Shown here piece by piece: positions 41,434 to 51,354 of a stretch of DNA of 64,000 nt. Source of the stretch: Micavibrio sp. UBA5572. GTDB taxonomy: Bacteria; Pseudomonadota; Alphaproteobacteria; Micavibrionales; Micavibrionaceae. The notes under the pieces were generated by a model. It saw nothing but the letters and a program-made list of their open reading frames with translations. It was not told where the DNA came from and made no database searches. How positions within the stretch are numbered: the first letter of the stretch is position 1; the number at the start of each line of letters is the position of its first letter. The translations under genes were made by a program, and so were the position numbers. The stretch is taken from NCBI GenBank assembly GCA_002425415.1, contig DIMG01000028.1, positions 19,997 to 83,996 of the forward strand, in the 5' to 3' direction.

Positions 41434-44400
41434 CTATTGCCCTAACAATCCGCCCAACGCTTTTAGAGCTTCTTTTTTTATATCATCTTTTGATTTTTTC
41501 TCGGGAGCTGGTGCCGGTGCCGGTGCAGCGTCCTGACCAATATCTTGCATAGGGACTTCGGTTCCTATTATGTCTTGGGATACGGGTGCGGATGTCGGCT
41601 CTGGTGCTTGGTCTGTACCCAAGAATTTCCCTAGTTGCTTTTCAATCAGTTTATTGACTTTTTTCTCGAGTTTCCCACGCAAGTAATTTTCAATAACATC
41701 CCCGCCCGCTTTGGTTGGGTTATCCAATGATCCTTTGATGGTAAAATCAAAGGGCGGAATATCTGTATCTTTAATCGTCATGGTATTTTTCAAATCAATT
41801 GTCCATTGGGGCAAGTTTATATTTCCTGTCCCGTTCAACGAAGCCTTAGCCCCATCAAATAAAATCTTTGAAAAATTTACGATGCCGTTTTGAATTACAA
41901 ATTCAGATACAAAAATTGTGAACTCTGTCTGACCATTTCCAAATGATCCGAACAATGTTCCTGCCCGCTCCATCGGTTTATAACTTCCTTTAGCCGCAGT
42001 TGCGAGTTGGACTGCATCGACCCCTTTGACAATAATGTCCCGTCCTTCGATATTCCCTTGACCTGAAAGCGTTTGAACCAATGCCGCCGGAGATAATCCG
42101 GTTGCATTGACATTGAAATCCACCTTGGAAATTGTTCCGGAAATTGTATCGTTGGGTTTACCCATTAACGCACTTTGGAGTTTTTTACCGTCCACATTTT
42201 CCGCATTCATTTGAGCCATTATGCCCAATGGATCGCGTTCACCTGATCCAGTTTTTATTTGTCCAGAAACAGCGGCTTGACCACCAAACAATCCAGCACT
42301 CATATCCTTGATGTCCAGAGTCCCGTCGTTCAGTAAGAAATCAAGATTGGCGTTTGAAAAATTCCACATATCATACGCTAAAGATTTTGCCGTAATTTTT
42401 AAATCTGCATTAAATTTTTTCATCCATGCCACATCAATGGCTTCCCGTGACCATTTCGCGCCACCTTTTGGAGATTGCGGGGCAGATTTAGATGAACCAA
42501 CGGATGATTGTTGCTCTCCGCTCACCATCGGGATGACCAAATCGCCAATATTTAAAGCACCGGATATGGTTGCTTTTGGTGACGTTTCAACATCAAAATT
42601 TCCGTCTAACGATGTCTTTCCCAAAGTTCCTTTCAGTGCCGAAACATGATACTGATCGTCACCCCATGCAACATCACCAGAAAGAGACAAAGCCCCCGTC
42701 ATGGTGCTGCTTGGTATAAAGGATGGCTGAACGATCCTCATCACTTCAGGAAAGTTCGGATGATTGAGTGAAAACTTCAGTTTATTGATAACCGGCGTAC
42801 CCAGTATCCCAGCAACCGTTCCTGCTCCTGATGCTGTACCTCCCCAGACTCCAAGGTTCATATCAAATCCCAAAGCTTTTAAGCCTCCGGTGACTTTGCC
42901 ATTGATTGTCGCCGCTCCTATTTTTCTGGGAAGTTCAGGCAATGTGACGTTATAATTTCTGGCCACTGCCTCAACGTCGGCAATATTTGTTTTGAACCCT
43001 ATATCAAGATCCGATAATTTTTCTGTGTTACCGATTGTTCCGGATGACTTGATTGAAATGCCGTCCGGTAATTCGGCATCCATTTTATTGATTTTCAATG
43101 AGCCTTGAGATGATGATATATCAAAGTGAATATCTTTATAGGATTTTTGACTAAGAACGACCTCTTCTATATCGCCGCGCATCCGGCCTTCAAAGGGGAC
43201 GGAAAACCCGAAGGATTTCTTTTCCGAACCAGCGGATTCTGCAATATCAACCACATCGGATGAAGACTCATCGCTTGTGTTAACACCCAATTTTTTTTGT
43301 ATCTGGTCTATGTCCAGTTTTTTGACTGTTGCCACCAAATCGACTGTCTTTTTATCATCAAGCGTGACACTTCCTTTGAGGGAAATATCATTTTCATCAA
43401 GCTTCAAGTTGCTTTGTTCCAGCAAGATCTTGTTCCCCGACATGGTCGCCGTAGCCGATACAGATAAATCATCCATAAATTTGACTAATGGCGACGCAGA
43501 TCCATCGGCTTTTTGATTGGATCTCAAAGAAAAAGAAATTTGGGGAGTTTTTGTTTTATCGGCCAAATTTGCAGCCGAGAAATTTCCTGCATAATCCAAC
43601 TCTCCAAGCAATACTTGTAAATTGCTGAGTGCTATTTTTTCCGGAGAGTAGGTGATTTTTCCAGAGAGTGAGGTTTTACCCTGCAATTCTTTGGGAATTT
43701 CAGGAGCATCATCGCCCGAGAACGCAGCCAATGCCACCCCAAAATCTGTTACTTCAAGAGACATATCCCCTTCAACCAACAGTATATCCTTATTGGTGAT
43801 AACACCAGAATATGCCGCGCGAATATTGCTTTCGGGCAATGCCAGTTTTATTTGAACCGGATAGATTCCATTGTCCATATCCATATCAGATGTGTTGATT
43901 TTGGCTTCGACTTTACGTCCACCATAGGTCAATCCACCATTCATTTCGAAAGGGCCTGACAGGCTGTCGGCCTTTAAACGTAGATCAACATCCTCAACCG
44001 CGTGACGTGTTCCTGAAGATTGGTCATCCCATATAAAAATACCGTCTGTAATTTCTACGACATTCAGGGAAACATCCATGGAAGAGGAGGAATCAGATTC
44101 ACTCTTTTTATCGGTGTCAGATGTTGGTTTTTCCTGTTTGTCGACGATCTGTTTGGTCATCCATGTCTGTTGACCATTTTTGAGCGTTACCAGAGTCATC
44201 TGCGGCTCTTCCAATGTGATGTCTTTTACTTCGATTTTTTTGGATAACAGAGGGAAAAGTGCCACTTCTATATCGGCTGATTTGATTGAAATGATTTTCT
44301 GGTCGTTGGCAGATACGGTTAAATCACTCACGGTGATATGGGGCAGAGGCAACAGGGATATGCCGATATCCCCTTTCCAATCCACTTGATAACCAGTGGA

Positions 44401-44595
44401 TTCACTAACCTTATCGACAATCATACTTTTATATTTTTGTTGATCGATTATGCTGGGGACAAGTACACTCACGCCACCAGAAACCAATACCAGTCCGACG
44501 GCAGTTCCGGCGAGGTATTTCAGCCATTTGGGAGTTTTCGGGGACGGGTCATCAAAACCTTGAACATCGGGATTAGAAGACTTGTTATCAGACAT
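41434..44595 (-). CDS. AsmA-family inner membrane-anchored protein
   Basis: The 1053-residue product has a cytoplasmic proline-rich start, one membrane segment (WLKYLAGTAVGLVLVSGGVS) and a very long periplasmic region of repeating beta structure, the AsmA architecture. The first AsmA domain contains TGYQVDWKGDIGISLLPLPH. AsmA-like proteins are thought to help lipid transport or outer membrane assembly. The end is Pro/Ala/Lys-rich. It follows phaB on the minus strand by about 100 nt but probably has an envelope role of its own. Confidence 0.88.
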   Translation of the reverse strand: MSDNKSSNPDVQGFDDPSPKTPKWLKYLAGTAVGLVLVSGGVSVLVPSIIDQQKYKSMIVDKVSESTGYQVDWKGDIGISLLPLPHITVSDLTVSANDQKIISIKSADIEVALFPLLSKKIEVKDITLEEPQMTLVTLKNGQQTWMTKQIVDKQEKPTSDTDKKSESDSSSSMDVSLNVVEITDGIFIWDDQSSGTRHAVEDVDLRLKADSLSGPFEMNGGLTYGGRKVEAKINTSDMDMDNGIYPVQIKLALPESNIRAAYSGVITNKDILLVEGDMSLEVTDFGVALAAFSGDDAPEIPKELQGKTSLSGKITYSPEKIALSNLQVLLGELDYAGNFSAANLADKTKTPQISFSLRSNQKADGSASPLVKFMDDLSVSATATMSGNKILLEQSNLKLDENDISLKGSVTLDDKKTVDLVATVKKLDIDQIQKKLGVNTSDESSSDVVDIAESAGSEKKSFGFSVPFEGRMRGDIEEVVLSQKSYKDIHFDISSSQGSLKINKMDAELPDGISIKSSGTIGNTEKLSDLDIGFKTNIADVEAVARNYNVTLPELPRKIGAATINGKVTGGLKALGFDMNLGVWGGTASGAGTVAGILGTPVINKLKFSLNHPNFPEVMRIVQPSFIPSSTMTGALSLSGDVAWGDDQYHVSALKGTLGKTSLDGNFDVETSPKATISGALNIGDLVIPMVSGEQQSSVGSSKSAPQSPKGGAKWSREAIDVAWMKKFNADLKITAKSLAYDMWNFSNANLDFLLNDGTLDIKDMSAGLFGGQAAVSGQIKTGSGERDPLGIMAQMNAENVDGKKLQSALMGKPNDTISGTISKVDFNVNATGLSPAALVQTLSGQGNIEGRDIIVKGVDAVQLATAAKGSYKPMERAGTLFGSFGNGQTEFTIFVSEFVIQNGIVNFSKILFDGAKASLNGTGNINLPQWTIDLKNTMTIKDTDIPPFDFTIKGSLDNPTKAGGDVIENYLRGKLEKKVNKLIEKQLGKFLGTDQAPEPTSAPVSQDIIGTEVPMQDIGQDAAPAPAPAPEKKSKDDIKKEALKALGGLLGQ

Positions 44596-44698
44596 AGGTA
44601 AACCTTTGGAAAATTTGTGAAATACAAAAAAACAGAGCCCTGTCTTTTATAAGATATGGCTCTATAGAATGAAAAGTCAAAAATTGGTTTTTTAAAGG

Positions 44699-45424
44699 TT
44701 ATGCCGCCATATATTGCCCACCATTGACGGTCATGGTCGCTCCATTAACAAAAGCCGACCGATCAGAGGCCAAAAAGACCACCATATCGGCAATTTCTTC
44801 AGGTTTTCCCATGCGGGCAGCAGGAATTTGCCTGACAATCGAATCCAAAACCTCTTGCGGCATAGCGGAGGTCATATCGGTTGCGATATATCCCGGGCAA
44901 ATTGCATTAACCGTAATACCTTTGGCGGCACTTTCCTGCGCCAAGGCACGAGTAAATCCCAACATTCCGGCTTTGGCTGCCGAATAATTACACTGTCCCA
45001 TCTGACCTTTTTGACCGTTTATTGAGCTGATATTGATAATCCGTCCGAATTTTCTGTCTCTCATTCCTGAAATCACAGCGTGGCACATATTAAAACACGA
45101 GGTTAAATTGGTTTCGATAACCGCATGCCAGTTTTCTTCCGGCATTTTATGAAGCATTCCGTCTTTTGTAATTCCGGCATTATTCACCAGAACATTGACC
45201 GATCCCATTTCCGCCTCAATTTTAGCAATGACTTCCTTACAAGCATTAAAATCGGCAACATCGGTTTTGAAAACTTTTGCTCCGGTTTCTGTTGCACATT
45301 TTTGCGCGGCGTCCTCATTGCCGTGATACAAAGCCGCGACCTGATACCCTTCGGCAATCAAACCTTTTGTAATCGACAAACCGATTCCGCGCGTTCCACC
45401 TGTTACGATTGCTATTTTATTCAT
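44699..45424 (-). CDS. phaB: Acetoacetyl-CoA reductase
   Basis: This 241-residue short-chain dehydrogenase reduces acetoacetyl-CoA to (R)-3-hydroxybutyryl-CoA with NADPH. TGGTRGIG is the cofactor loop and the Ser-Tyr-Lys triad lies in NISSINGQKGQMGQCNYSAA plus the following KAG. Presence with phaA, phaC and phaR supports PhaB over FabG. A solute-binding protein gene separates it from phaA. AGGATGGG serves as the ribosome site. Confidence 0.92.
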   Translation of the reverse strand: MNKIAIVTGGTRGIGLSITKGLIAEGYQVAALYHGNEDAAQKCATETGAKVFKTDVADFNACKEVIAKIEAEMGSVNVLVNNAGITKDGMLHKMPEENWHAVIETNLTSCFNMCHAVISGMRDRKFGRIINISSINGQKGQMGQCNYSAAKAGMLGFTRALAQESAAKGITVNAICPGYIATDMTSAMPQEVLDSIVRQIPAARMGKPEEIADMVVFLASDRSAFVNGATMTVNGGQYMAA

Positions 45425-45449
45425 TACCCATCCTCTCTTTTAGAAAAAT

Positions 45450-46286
45450 TTATTTTTCGGACATCCCTTTTTGAGGAGTCACAAGTTCAAGATTATATTT
45501 TTTAACTATCCCGTCCATAAATCCGTTGTCAATCAGGAAGCCAAGGGCACTGTCAACCATATCCTTCATTTGCGGGCTATCCGCCGGAATGCCCATCACA
45601 TGAGGATAAAGGCGCAGAGGCTCCACGTCTTTCACCATTCGTAGTTTTCCTGCGTTATTTTCAAGAAAAGCAGCCATCTCATCGCTATCCGTATTTATAA
45701 TATCGGCCTTTCCGGAAACAACCGTCATATAATATTCTGCACTCTGAGCCATCGGGGAAATCGATGCAATCCCTGCATCCGGAAAAATTTCTTTAGCAAG
45801 ATTATAGCTAAAAGCACCGTCAACAGCCGCGATTTTTACATCCGGTTTGTTAATCTTGTTTATATCCCCATCAAAACGGTTATCGTCCGCACGAACCCAC
45901 GAATAAATCGCGCTGTAATACAAAGGACGGGTCAAAAGAAAGTTTTTGTATTTGGGAGCATCCGGCCACATAGAGACACAAGCCATATCATAACGCCCTG
46001 CTTTTAGGCCTTCGCCAATATTTCCCCAACCAACCTCTTCAGTCCATTCGATTTTTAAATCCAGAGTTTTTCCAATAGTATTCATCAGGTCAAACGATAT
46101 TCCTGTTTTTGATGATGGATCATTCAGGTCTTGATAATAAAAATATGGTTTCCATGCGATATAACCACAACGAATTGTTCCTGTTCTTATAACGCGCTCA
46201 TACGCAGATTCTTTTTCTTCGGCTTGAGCCAAAGTTGTACTTCCCATCAAAAGAAGAAAAAAGAAAACAAATATTTTCCTTGTCAT
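45450..46286 (-). CDS. Periplasmic solute-binding protein, family 3, inside pha operon
   Basis: This is a 278-residue exported protein with signal MTRKIFVFFFLLLMGSTTLA (then QA) and a family 3 fold (RTGTIRCGYIAWKPYFYYQD, SFDLMNTIGKTLDLKIEW, YDMACVSMWPD). It is a distant paralogue of 19001-19831. No permease or ATPase is adjacent. It lies 30 nt after phaA and 25 nt before phaB on the same strand, and AAAGGAA precedes its ATG, so it is probably transcribed with the polyhydroxyalkanoate genes. A carbon-state sensor role is possible, but unproven. Confidence 0.85.
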   Translation of the reverse strand: MTRKIFVFFFLLLMGSTTLAQAEEKESAYERVIRTGTIRCGYIAWKPYFYYQDLNDPSSKTGISFDLMNTIGKTLDLKIEWTEEVGWGNIGEGLKAGRYDMACVSMWPDAPKYKNFLLTRPLYYSAIYSWVRADDNRFDGDINKINKPDVKIAAVDGAFSYNLAKEIFPDAGIASISPMAQSAEYYMTVVSGKADIINTDSDEMAAFLENNAGKLRMVKDVEPLRLYPHVMGIPADSPQMKDMVDSALGFLIDNGFMDGIVKKYNLELVTPQKGMSEK

Positions 46287-46316
46287 GTTTTTATTCCTTT
46301 TTTATTTCGGTTCTGG

Positions 46317-47498
46317 TTACGACCGTTCAACACACATGGCAATCCCCATGCCGCCGCCAATACATAATGTTGCCAAACCTTTTTTGGCATCACGACGTTT
46401 CATTTCATGAAGCAAGGTGACTAAAATCCGTGTTCCAGATGCGCCGATCGGATGTCCCAAAGCGATTGCGCCGCCATTCACATTGACTTTTTCAGGATCA
46501 AGTTTGAGTTCTTTCAACACGCTGCATGCTTGAGCTGCGAAGGCTTCATTGGATTCAATCAAGTCGAGGTCAGCTACGCTCCACCCTGCTTTTTCCAATG
46601 CTTTTTTACTTGCCGGAATAGGTCCCGTTCCCATGACGGATGGATCAACGCCAGCGGTTGCCCATGATTTAATCGTCGCCAATGGTGTTAATCCACGTTT
46701 TTTGGCTTCGCTTGCTGTCATCAGGACAACGGCTGCTGCACCATCATTAATGCCGGATGCGTTTCCTGCTGTGACTGTTCCGTCTGGTTTGAATGCGGGA
46801 CGCAGTTTGGCCAATGTTTCATTTGTTGTTCCGGCACGGGGGAATTCATCGGTATTAACGACACTATCTCCTTTTCTATTTTTAATTGTCACGGGGACTA
46901 TTTCGTCTTTAAATTTTCCTGAGGTTATCGCCGTTTCGGCGCGTTGTTGGGATGTCGCCGCAAAATTATCCTGATCGGCACGGGTCAGACTATATTTTTC
47001 TGCCACATTTTCTGCGGTAATTCCCATGTGGTAGTTATTAAATATGTCCCACAAACCATCATTTATCATGGTGTCTACTAATTCGGCATTTCCCATTTTT
47101 GTACCGTTGCGCATTGCTATACAATGCGTTGATTGGCTCATGCTTTCTTGCCCGCCTGCCACAACGATATTCGCATCACCATTTTTGATTGATTGAAAGC
47201 CTAAGGCCACTGTCCGCAAACCTGATCCGCAAACCTGATTGATGGTCATGGCTGTTTTTTCAACTGGAATGCCAGCAGCTATGGCGGTCTGACGGGCGGG
47301 GTTTTGTCCGCAACCGGCAGTCAGGACGTGGCCTAACAAGACTTCATCAACATCTGATCCAGAAATTCCGGCTTCAATCATTGCGGATTCAACAGCAATC
47401 TTTCCTAAATCAACGGCGGTCAAGGTTGACAACCCGCCTAAAAAAGATCCTATAGCGGTTCTTTTTGCTGAAACAATGACGACAGACTCTTCGATCAT
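46317..47498 (-). CDS. phaA: Acetyl-CoA acetyltransferase (beta-ketothiolase)
   Basis: PhaA condenses two acetyl-CoA to acetoacetyl-CoA, the first step of polyhydroxybutyrate synthesis. The acylation cysteine lies in [15 protein letters not shown], the catalytic histidine in [12 protein letters not shown] and the second cysteine in [12 protein letters not shown]. The length of 393 residues is standard. It is 70 nt downstream of phaC on the same strand. Confidence 0.95.
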   Translation of the reverse strand: MIEESVVIVSAKRTAIGSFLGGLSTLTAVDLGKIAVESAMIEAGISGSDVDEVLLGHVLTAGCGQNPARQTAIAAGIPVEKTAMTINQVCGSGLRTVALGFQSIKNGDANIVVAGGQESMSQSTHCIAMRNGTKMGNAELVDTMINDGLWDIFNNYHMGITAENVAEKYSLTRADQDNFAATSQQRAETAITSGKFKDEIVPVTIKNRKGDSVVNTDEFPRAGTTNETLAKLRPAFKPDGTVTAGNASGINDGAAAVVLMTASEAKKRGLTPLATIKSWATAGVDPSVMGTGPIPASKKALEKAGWSVADLDLIESNEAFAAQACSVLKELKLDPEKVNVNGGAIALGHPIGASGTRILVTLLHEMKRRDAKKGLATLCIGGGMGIAMCVERS

Positions 47499-47568
47499 GG
47501 TGTTATTTCCCTTGGACTTGAATTTATAATGTCTGGACTATGCAACGATTTAGGATTTTTTCAAAGAC

Positions 47569-48783
47569 TTAAGCTTTGCTGCAATGCAAATTTTTCAAGG
47601 ATTTTATCCACTTTGACAAAGGCTTCCAAACCTGTTCTTCTGCTTTTGATCCCACCATCATACTGATGTGTCCACAATCAGGTTTTATGACCTCTGCATT
47701 TTTCAACTGTTTTGCCAGTGCATTAGATGACGCTGGCGGAACAATCTTGTCTTTTGAAGGAATGACAACAAAGCTCGGCTTATTAAACTCTTTCGGGTTA
47801 ATGGATTGCCCTTGTATTTTCCATTCCCCTTTTATCGGTTTATTATGGATGTACCAGTCATTGACAGATTGAATCAAAATACCCGCAGGTAAATCTGCCC
47901 CGCCGTTTACCCAGTCTTCTACTGCGACAAAAAGTCTTGCCTGTTCTGACATCATATCCATTTCCGCAAAGGCCGAAAATTTTCTAGCCACCATTGACGG
48001 GTCAATGCCTGCAAAAATTAGTTGCAGCCATTCATTGGGCATATAGTCCATGTGGGTTACCCGAACTAAACCTCCTTCATTGACCCATTGATGAATTGCG
48101 CCTGTAAAACTTCCTTCGCCGCCGGTTTCAAAATCCCAAGGGGTTGCGATAAAAGCCAGTCCGTCAAAAACATCCGAATTCAGTTCTTCAACCGCTGCTA
48201 ATAAAAGCCCCCCCATGCAGTATCCCAAACCAATAAGCGGCGTATCTGCTTTTTCCTGTTTTAACCAGTTCAATAATTTCTTGAATTTGCATCCGATGGT
48301 ATGATCGAGATCACATAATTCAGGGTCTTCCCGCATATTACCCCATTCCAGCAGAAAGACATCAAAGCCTTGTGCACAAAGCCAGCGCAGCAAAGATCTT
48401 TGATCGGGAAGAATATCGAGAATCTCCGACCCGTTAATCATGGACGGAATGACCAAAATTTGTGCGCGGGAAGATTTGCGCCTTTTATCTGTTTTTGCTG
48501 CAAACCAGATCAACCGCGTTTCTCCATCCGACCAAACCACACTGTTATGTTGCGGGGCTCTTCGGTGCTCATGCATCTGGTATCTGCGCAAACCTTCAAC
48601 CACTTTTTCCATACTTGCTTTGGTGCTCTTTCCTTCTTCGTCTGCCCAAAAATCATTGCCAAAAGATTTTCCACGAATCAAACGCGGTTGCGCCATCGAA
48701 GCTGATGCAAGCCCCAATTGCATCATCAACGGCCTTTGCCGGATTGCGGGTTGCAGCAAAATATCTTTTGTTTGTCTTGCCAT
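47569..48783 (-). CDS. phaC: Polyhydroxyalkanoate synthase, short form
   Basis: This alpha/beta-hydrolase protein of 404 residues has the PHA synthase lipase-like box GLGYCMGG with a cysteine nucleophile (C189), and an Asp (D345 in SKDKIVPP) and His (H372 in DCGHISMM) placed to complete the triad. It polymerises 3-hydroxyacyl-CoA. It is far shorter than class I synthases (about 600 residues) and nearer to class III PhaC in size, but no phaE partner is seen in this window. Context with phaA, phaB and phaR makes the assignment good. Confidence 0.82.
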   Translation of the reverse strand: MARQTKDILLQPAIRQRPLMMQLGLASASMAQPRLIRGKSFGNDFWADEEGKSTKASMEKVVEGLRRYQMHEHRRAPQHNSVVWSDGETRLIWFAAKTDKRRKSSRAQILVIPSMINGSEILDILPDQRSLLRWLCAQGFDVFLLEWGNMREDPELCDLDHTIGCKFKKLLNWLKQEKADTPLIGLGYCMGGLLLAAVEELNSDVFDGLAFIATPWDFETGGEGSFTGAIHQWVNEGGLVRVTHMDYMPNEWLQLIFAGIDPSMVARKFSAFAEMDMMSEQARLFVAVEDWVNGGADLPAGILIQSVNDWYIHNKPIKGEWKIQGQSINPKEFNKPSFVVIPSKDKIVPPASSNALAKQLKNAEVIKPDCGHISMMVGSKAEEQVWKPLSKWIKSLKNLHCSKA

Positions 48784-48920
48784 TCTAACCTTTGCGAAGT
48801 TTTGCGAAACAATATTATGACATTATAAAATATCACGCAGCAAAATATTTGTGTCGCACGTGAATTTGTGCTTAATTGTAAAGATGATCCTGCAACATTT
48901 TACACCATAGGTGCAAGGCA
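48784..48920. promoter_or_regulatory. Shared phaC-phaR intergenic region, TGC/GCA-rich
   Basis: This 137-nt region holds the divergent starts of phaC and phaR. It contains many TGC/GCA words, including GCAGCA, TCGCAC, TGTGC, CTGCAAC and GGTGCAAGGCA. PhaR proteins of related bacteria bind TGC-rich DNA and repress phaR and pha genes, so this is a likely autoregulated operator. The exact site is not resolved. Confidence 0.45.
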
Positions 48921-49418
48921 ATGGCTTCTAAAAAAGGTGGCGACAAGCCCACAGTAATTAAAAAATATGCAAACCGTCGTTTATACGACACTGGGCGCAG
49001 CAGTTATGTAACGCTAGATGATTTATGTCAGATGGTTAAGGAAGGATATGATTTTGTTGTTTATGATGCCAAATCCGGGGATGATCTGACTCGTTCCGTT
49101 CTGACTCAAATTATTGTCGAACAAGAATCAAAAGGTGGGCAGAATTTACTGCCAACAAATTTCCTGCGGCAGTTGATCGGCTTTTACGGCAACAATATGG
49201 GTAAGCTTGTTCCCAACTATCTGGAACAATCCATTAACGATTTTACTCAAAAACAAGAGCAGTTCCGCGAACAGCTGAACAAATCATTCGGTGGAATTTT
49301 CCCGATGAATAGTTTTGAAGAAATGAGCAAACAGAATATGGCTTTGTTTGAACAAACCATGAAAGCTTTTTCCAACTTCTCTCTTCCAGGTCAGAAAACC
49401 GGAAGTGACGATGAATAG
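48921..49418 (+). CDS. phaR: Polyhydroxyalkanoate synthesis regulator
   Basis: PhaR represses PHA genes and binds PHA granules, linking expression to polymer. The N-terminal DNA-binding domain reads IKKYANRRLYDTGRSSYVTL, followed by the PHB accumulation regulatory domain. The C-terminus is hydrophilic and glutamine-rich with the amphipathic helix expected for granule contact. The length of 165 residues is normal. It diverges from phaC and ends at a bidirectional terminator. Confidence 0.93.
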   Translation: MASKKGGDKPTVIKKYANRRLYDTGRSSYVTLDDLCQMVKEGYDFVVYDAKSGDDLTRSVLTQIIVEQESKGGQNLLPTNFLRQLIGFYGNNMGKLVPNYLEQSINDFTQKQEQFREQLNKSFGGIFPMNSFEEMSKQNMALFEQTMKAFSNFSLPGQKTGSDDE

Positions 49419-49438
49419 AATTTGATTGATTGAAATTA

Positions 49439-49463
49439 AACCGCCCGCAAAGGGCGGTTTTTT
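49439..49463. terminator. Bidirectional intrinsic terminator, phaR / EAL gene
   Basis: AACCGCCC at 49439-49446 pairs with GGGCGGTT at 49452-49459 around GCAAA, followed by a T-run. A short A-run lies on the other side. It serves phaR and the convergent GGDEF/EAL gene. Confidence 0.85.
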
Positions 49464-49474
49464 GTGGTTAATTA

Positions 49475-51196
49475 TTACTGCTTCGTCATATTTTCAGGAA
49501 CGTGAAGATTAGCCCATGGGCGATCCATTGTCGGTAGACCATAGACAAACCCTTGAATATGATCGATCCCGTCTTTGGTCAAAATATCTGCCTCGGCCAA
49601 TGTTTCTGCTCCTTCCCCTACAGTTTCCAAATTCATGGCAGATGCCAGAGAATGCAACGTCCGGATAAAGAGTTTATTCTCTTCTTTTTCCATGTCCCTG
49701 ATAAAAGACTTATCAATTTTTACAATATCCAATGAAAGATCTTTGAGTTGGGTAAAGGCGGTTTGGCCTGCTCCAAAATCATCCAGTGCAATTTTACATC
49801 CCAAATCCTGCAATGTTCTGATAACACGCATTGTTTGATGGACATCATTCATGACGACGCTTTCAGTAATTTCTACGATCAAGCGTTCAGCAATATTGGT
49901 ATGGTCTCTTAACTCTACAACTATGGATTTTAACCAATCAGGGTCGGTGAAGGTATGATTGGATACGTTGACCGACAATGAAATTTCAGGAAATTCTTTC
50001 AGCTCGCGAATTGCTTCTCGTGTTGCAAACGTATCTACCAAGCGCGTTAAACCCATCTTTTCAATCGCGCCAATAAACTGCCCCGCAGAATGGACTTCGC
50101 CATTTTCATCAATTAACCGTATCAGGCTTTCATGGAATGAAATACTATTTGTTCTTGAATTTACGATACCTTGAAATGCCATTTTAACGCGGCCATCTTT
50201 GAAGCCCTTTAGAAAGTTATCACCGATATTCAATATGTCTCGGAAATTTTTAACTTCTTCTCCCAATTTTTCGGAATATTCGATAAAACATCCTCTGCCT
50301 TTATTTTTGGCATCCATTAGAGCGAGTTCTGCCCTACTCAAAGCAGAAGAGGCAGATATTCCTTTTTCCGTCAGGCGCACTCCGCCAATGGACACCACTT
50401 GATGGATCGATCGTTCTTGCACTGCCAATGTTTGGTTGTAAAATACTTTCAAAATTTCTTGTGCAATATCATGCATTTCACCCGCAGACCTGTCTTTAAA
50501 CAAGAGTGCAAAAATATCCCCTGCCACGTGATATAGATCTGCTTTTCCCGCTGTAATGACACGCAGCATCTGCTCCACTTGTTCCAAAAGATCATCTGCG
50601 AAGCTGCTGCCATAAATTTCATTGACCAAGGACATCCGGTCAAGTCCCAGTAAAACCAGAAATCCTTTATTCCCATCTTCTTCTAAGTTTTTTTCTATTT
50701 CTTTTTCCAACACACCCAGAAGGTTGCGGCGATCTCCATTGCTACTAAAAACAGAGCTGACTGTATTTTTGAAGCCAATTTTTCGCGCAAGGCGTTTTTG
50801 GTGTTCGATTGTTTCAATATCCAATGCCATCAAACTCTGGATTGTTGTTTTTTTGTCCTTTGGATCAAATCTTGCAACCCCTGTTTCAATGACAGGAATG
50901 GGAGTTCCATTGGCACGTATGAGCCTATATTTTAGGGTAAAATTCTTTTCTTTTTCCGAGGATTGACCAAGCGCATCAGCAATTGATAGCTGCCTTGCTA
51001 TCACATCATCATTCAAAATGAGCCGTTTAAAGCTTTCCTTGTTTCTTGGAAATTCTTCTTCTGCCAGACCGAGAACGCCCATAACATCACCGATAAATTC
51101 ATATCGATCTTCATCTACATGATACAAATACGCCACCTGTCGGCTTGCACGCAGAGACGACGACAAATGTTGTAGCCAGAGTTTACTATCCGCCAT
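49475..51196 (-). CDS. PAS-GGDEF(degenerate)-EAL protein
   Basis: The 573-residue cytoplasmic protein has a PAS-like sensor at about 15-130, a GGDEF domain at about 155-315 and an EAL domain at about 330-565. The GGDEF signature is replaced by AGDIF, so cyclase activity is doubtful. The EAL domain keeps the key acids: ESL in place of EAL, ITESV, LDDFGAG with its Asp pair, KIDKSF and the late GEGAET glutamate. It is therefore most likely a c-di-GMP phosphodiesterase, or a sensor of it. Its neighbour is the coiled-coil/TcpQ gene pair. Confidence 0.88.
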   Translation of the reverse strand: MADSKLWLQHLSSSLRASRQVAYLYHVDEDRYEFIGDVMGVLGLAEEEFPRNKESFKRLILNDDVIARQLSIADALGQSSEKEKNFTLKYRLIRANGTPIPVIETGVARFDPKDKKTTIQSLMALDIETIEHQKRLARKIGFKNTVSSVFSSNGDRRNLLGVLEKEIEKNLEEDGNKGFLVLLGLDRMSLVNEIYGSSFADDLLEQVEQMLRVITAGKADLYHVAGDIFALLFKDRSAGEMHDIAQEILKVFYNQTLAVQERSIHQVVSIGGVRLTEKGISASSALSRAELALMDAKNKGRGCFIEYSEKLGEEVKNFRDILNIGDNFLKGFKDGRVKMAFQGIVNSRTNSISFHESLIRLIDENGEVHSAGQFIGAIEKMGLTRLVDTFATREAIRELKEFPEISLSVNVSNHTFTDPDWLKSIVVELRDHTNIAERLIVEITESVVMNDVHQTMRVIRTLQDLGCKIALDDFGAGQTAFTQLKDLSLDIVKIDKSFIRDMEKEENKLFIRTLHSLASAMNLETVGEGAETLAEADILTKDGIDHIQGFVYGLPTMDRPWANLHVPENMTKQ

Positions 51197-51354
51197 AATT
51201 CTTTGAGCCCTTTATTACTTTTTAGGCTCTCTATAAAAAACGAGTTCTTCGTTAGGAATATTCGAAACCATTATATTCATTGTGGCATAAAAAGGTTAGC
51301 GGGTTATTTAAAATTTATCTAAAATTTTATCTATTTTACAGAATTTCAGAAAAA

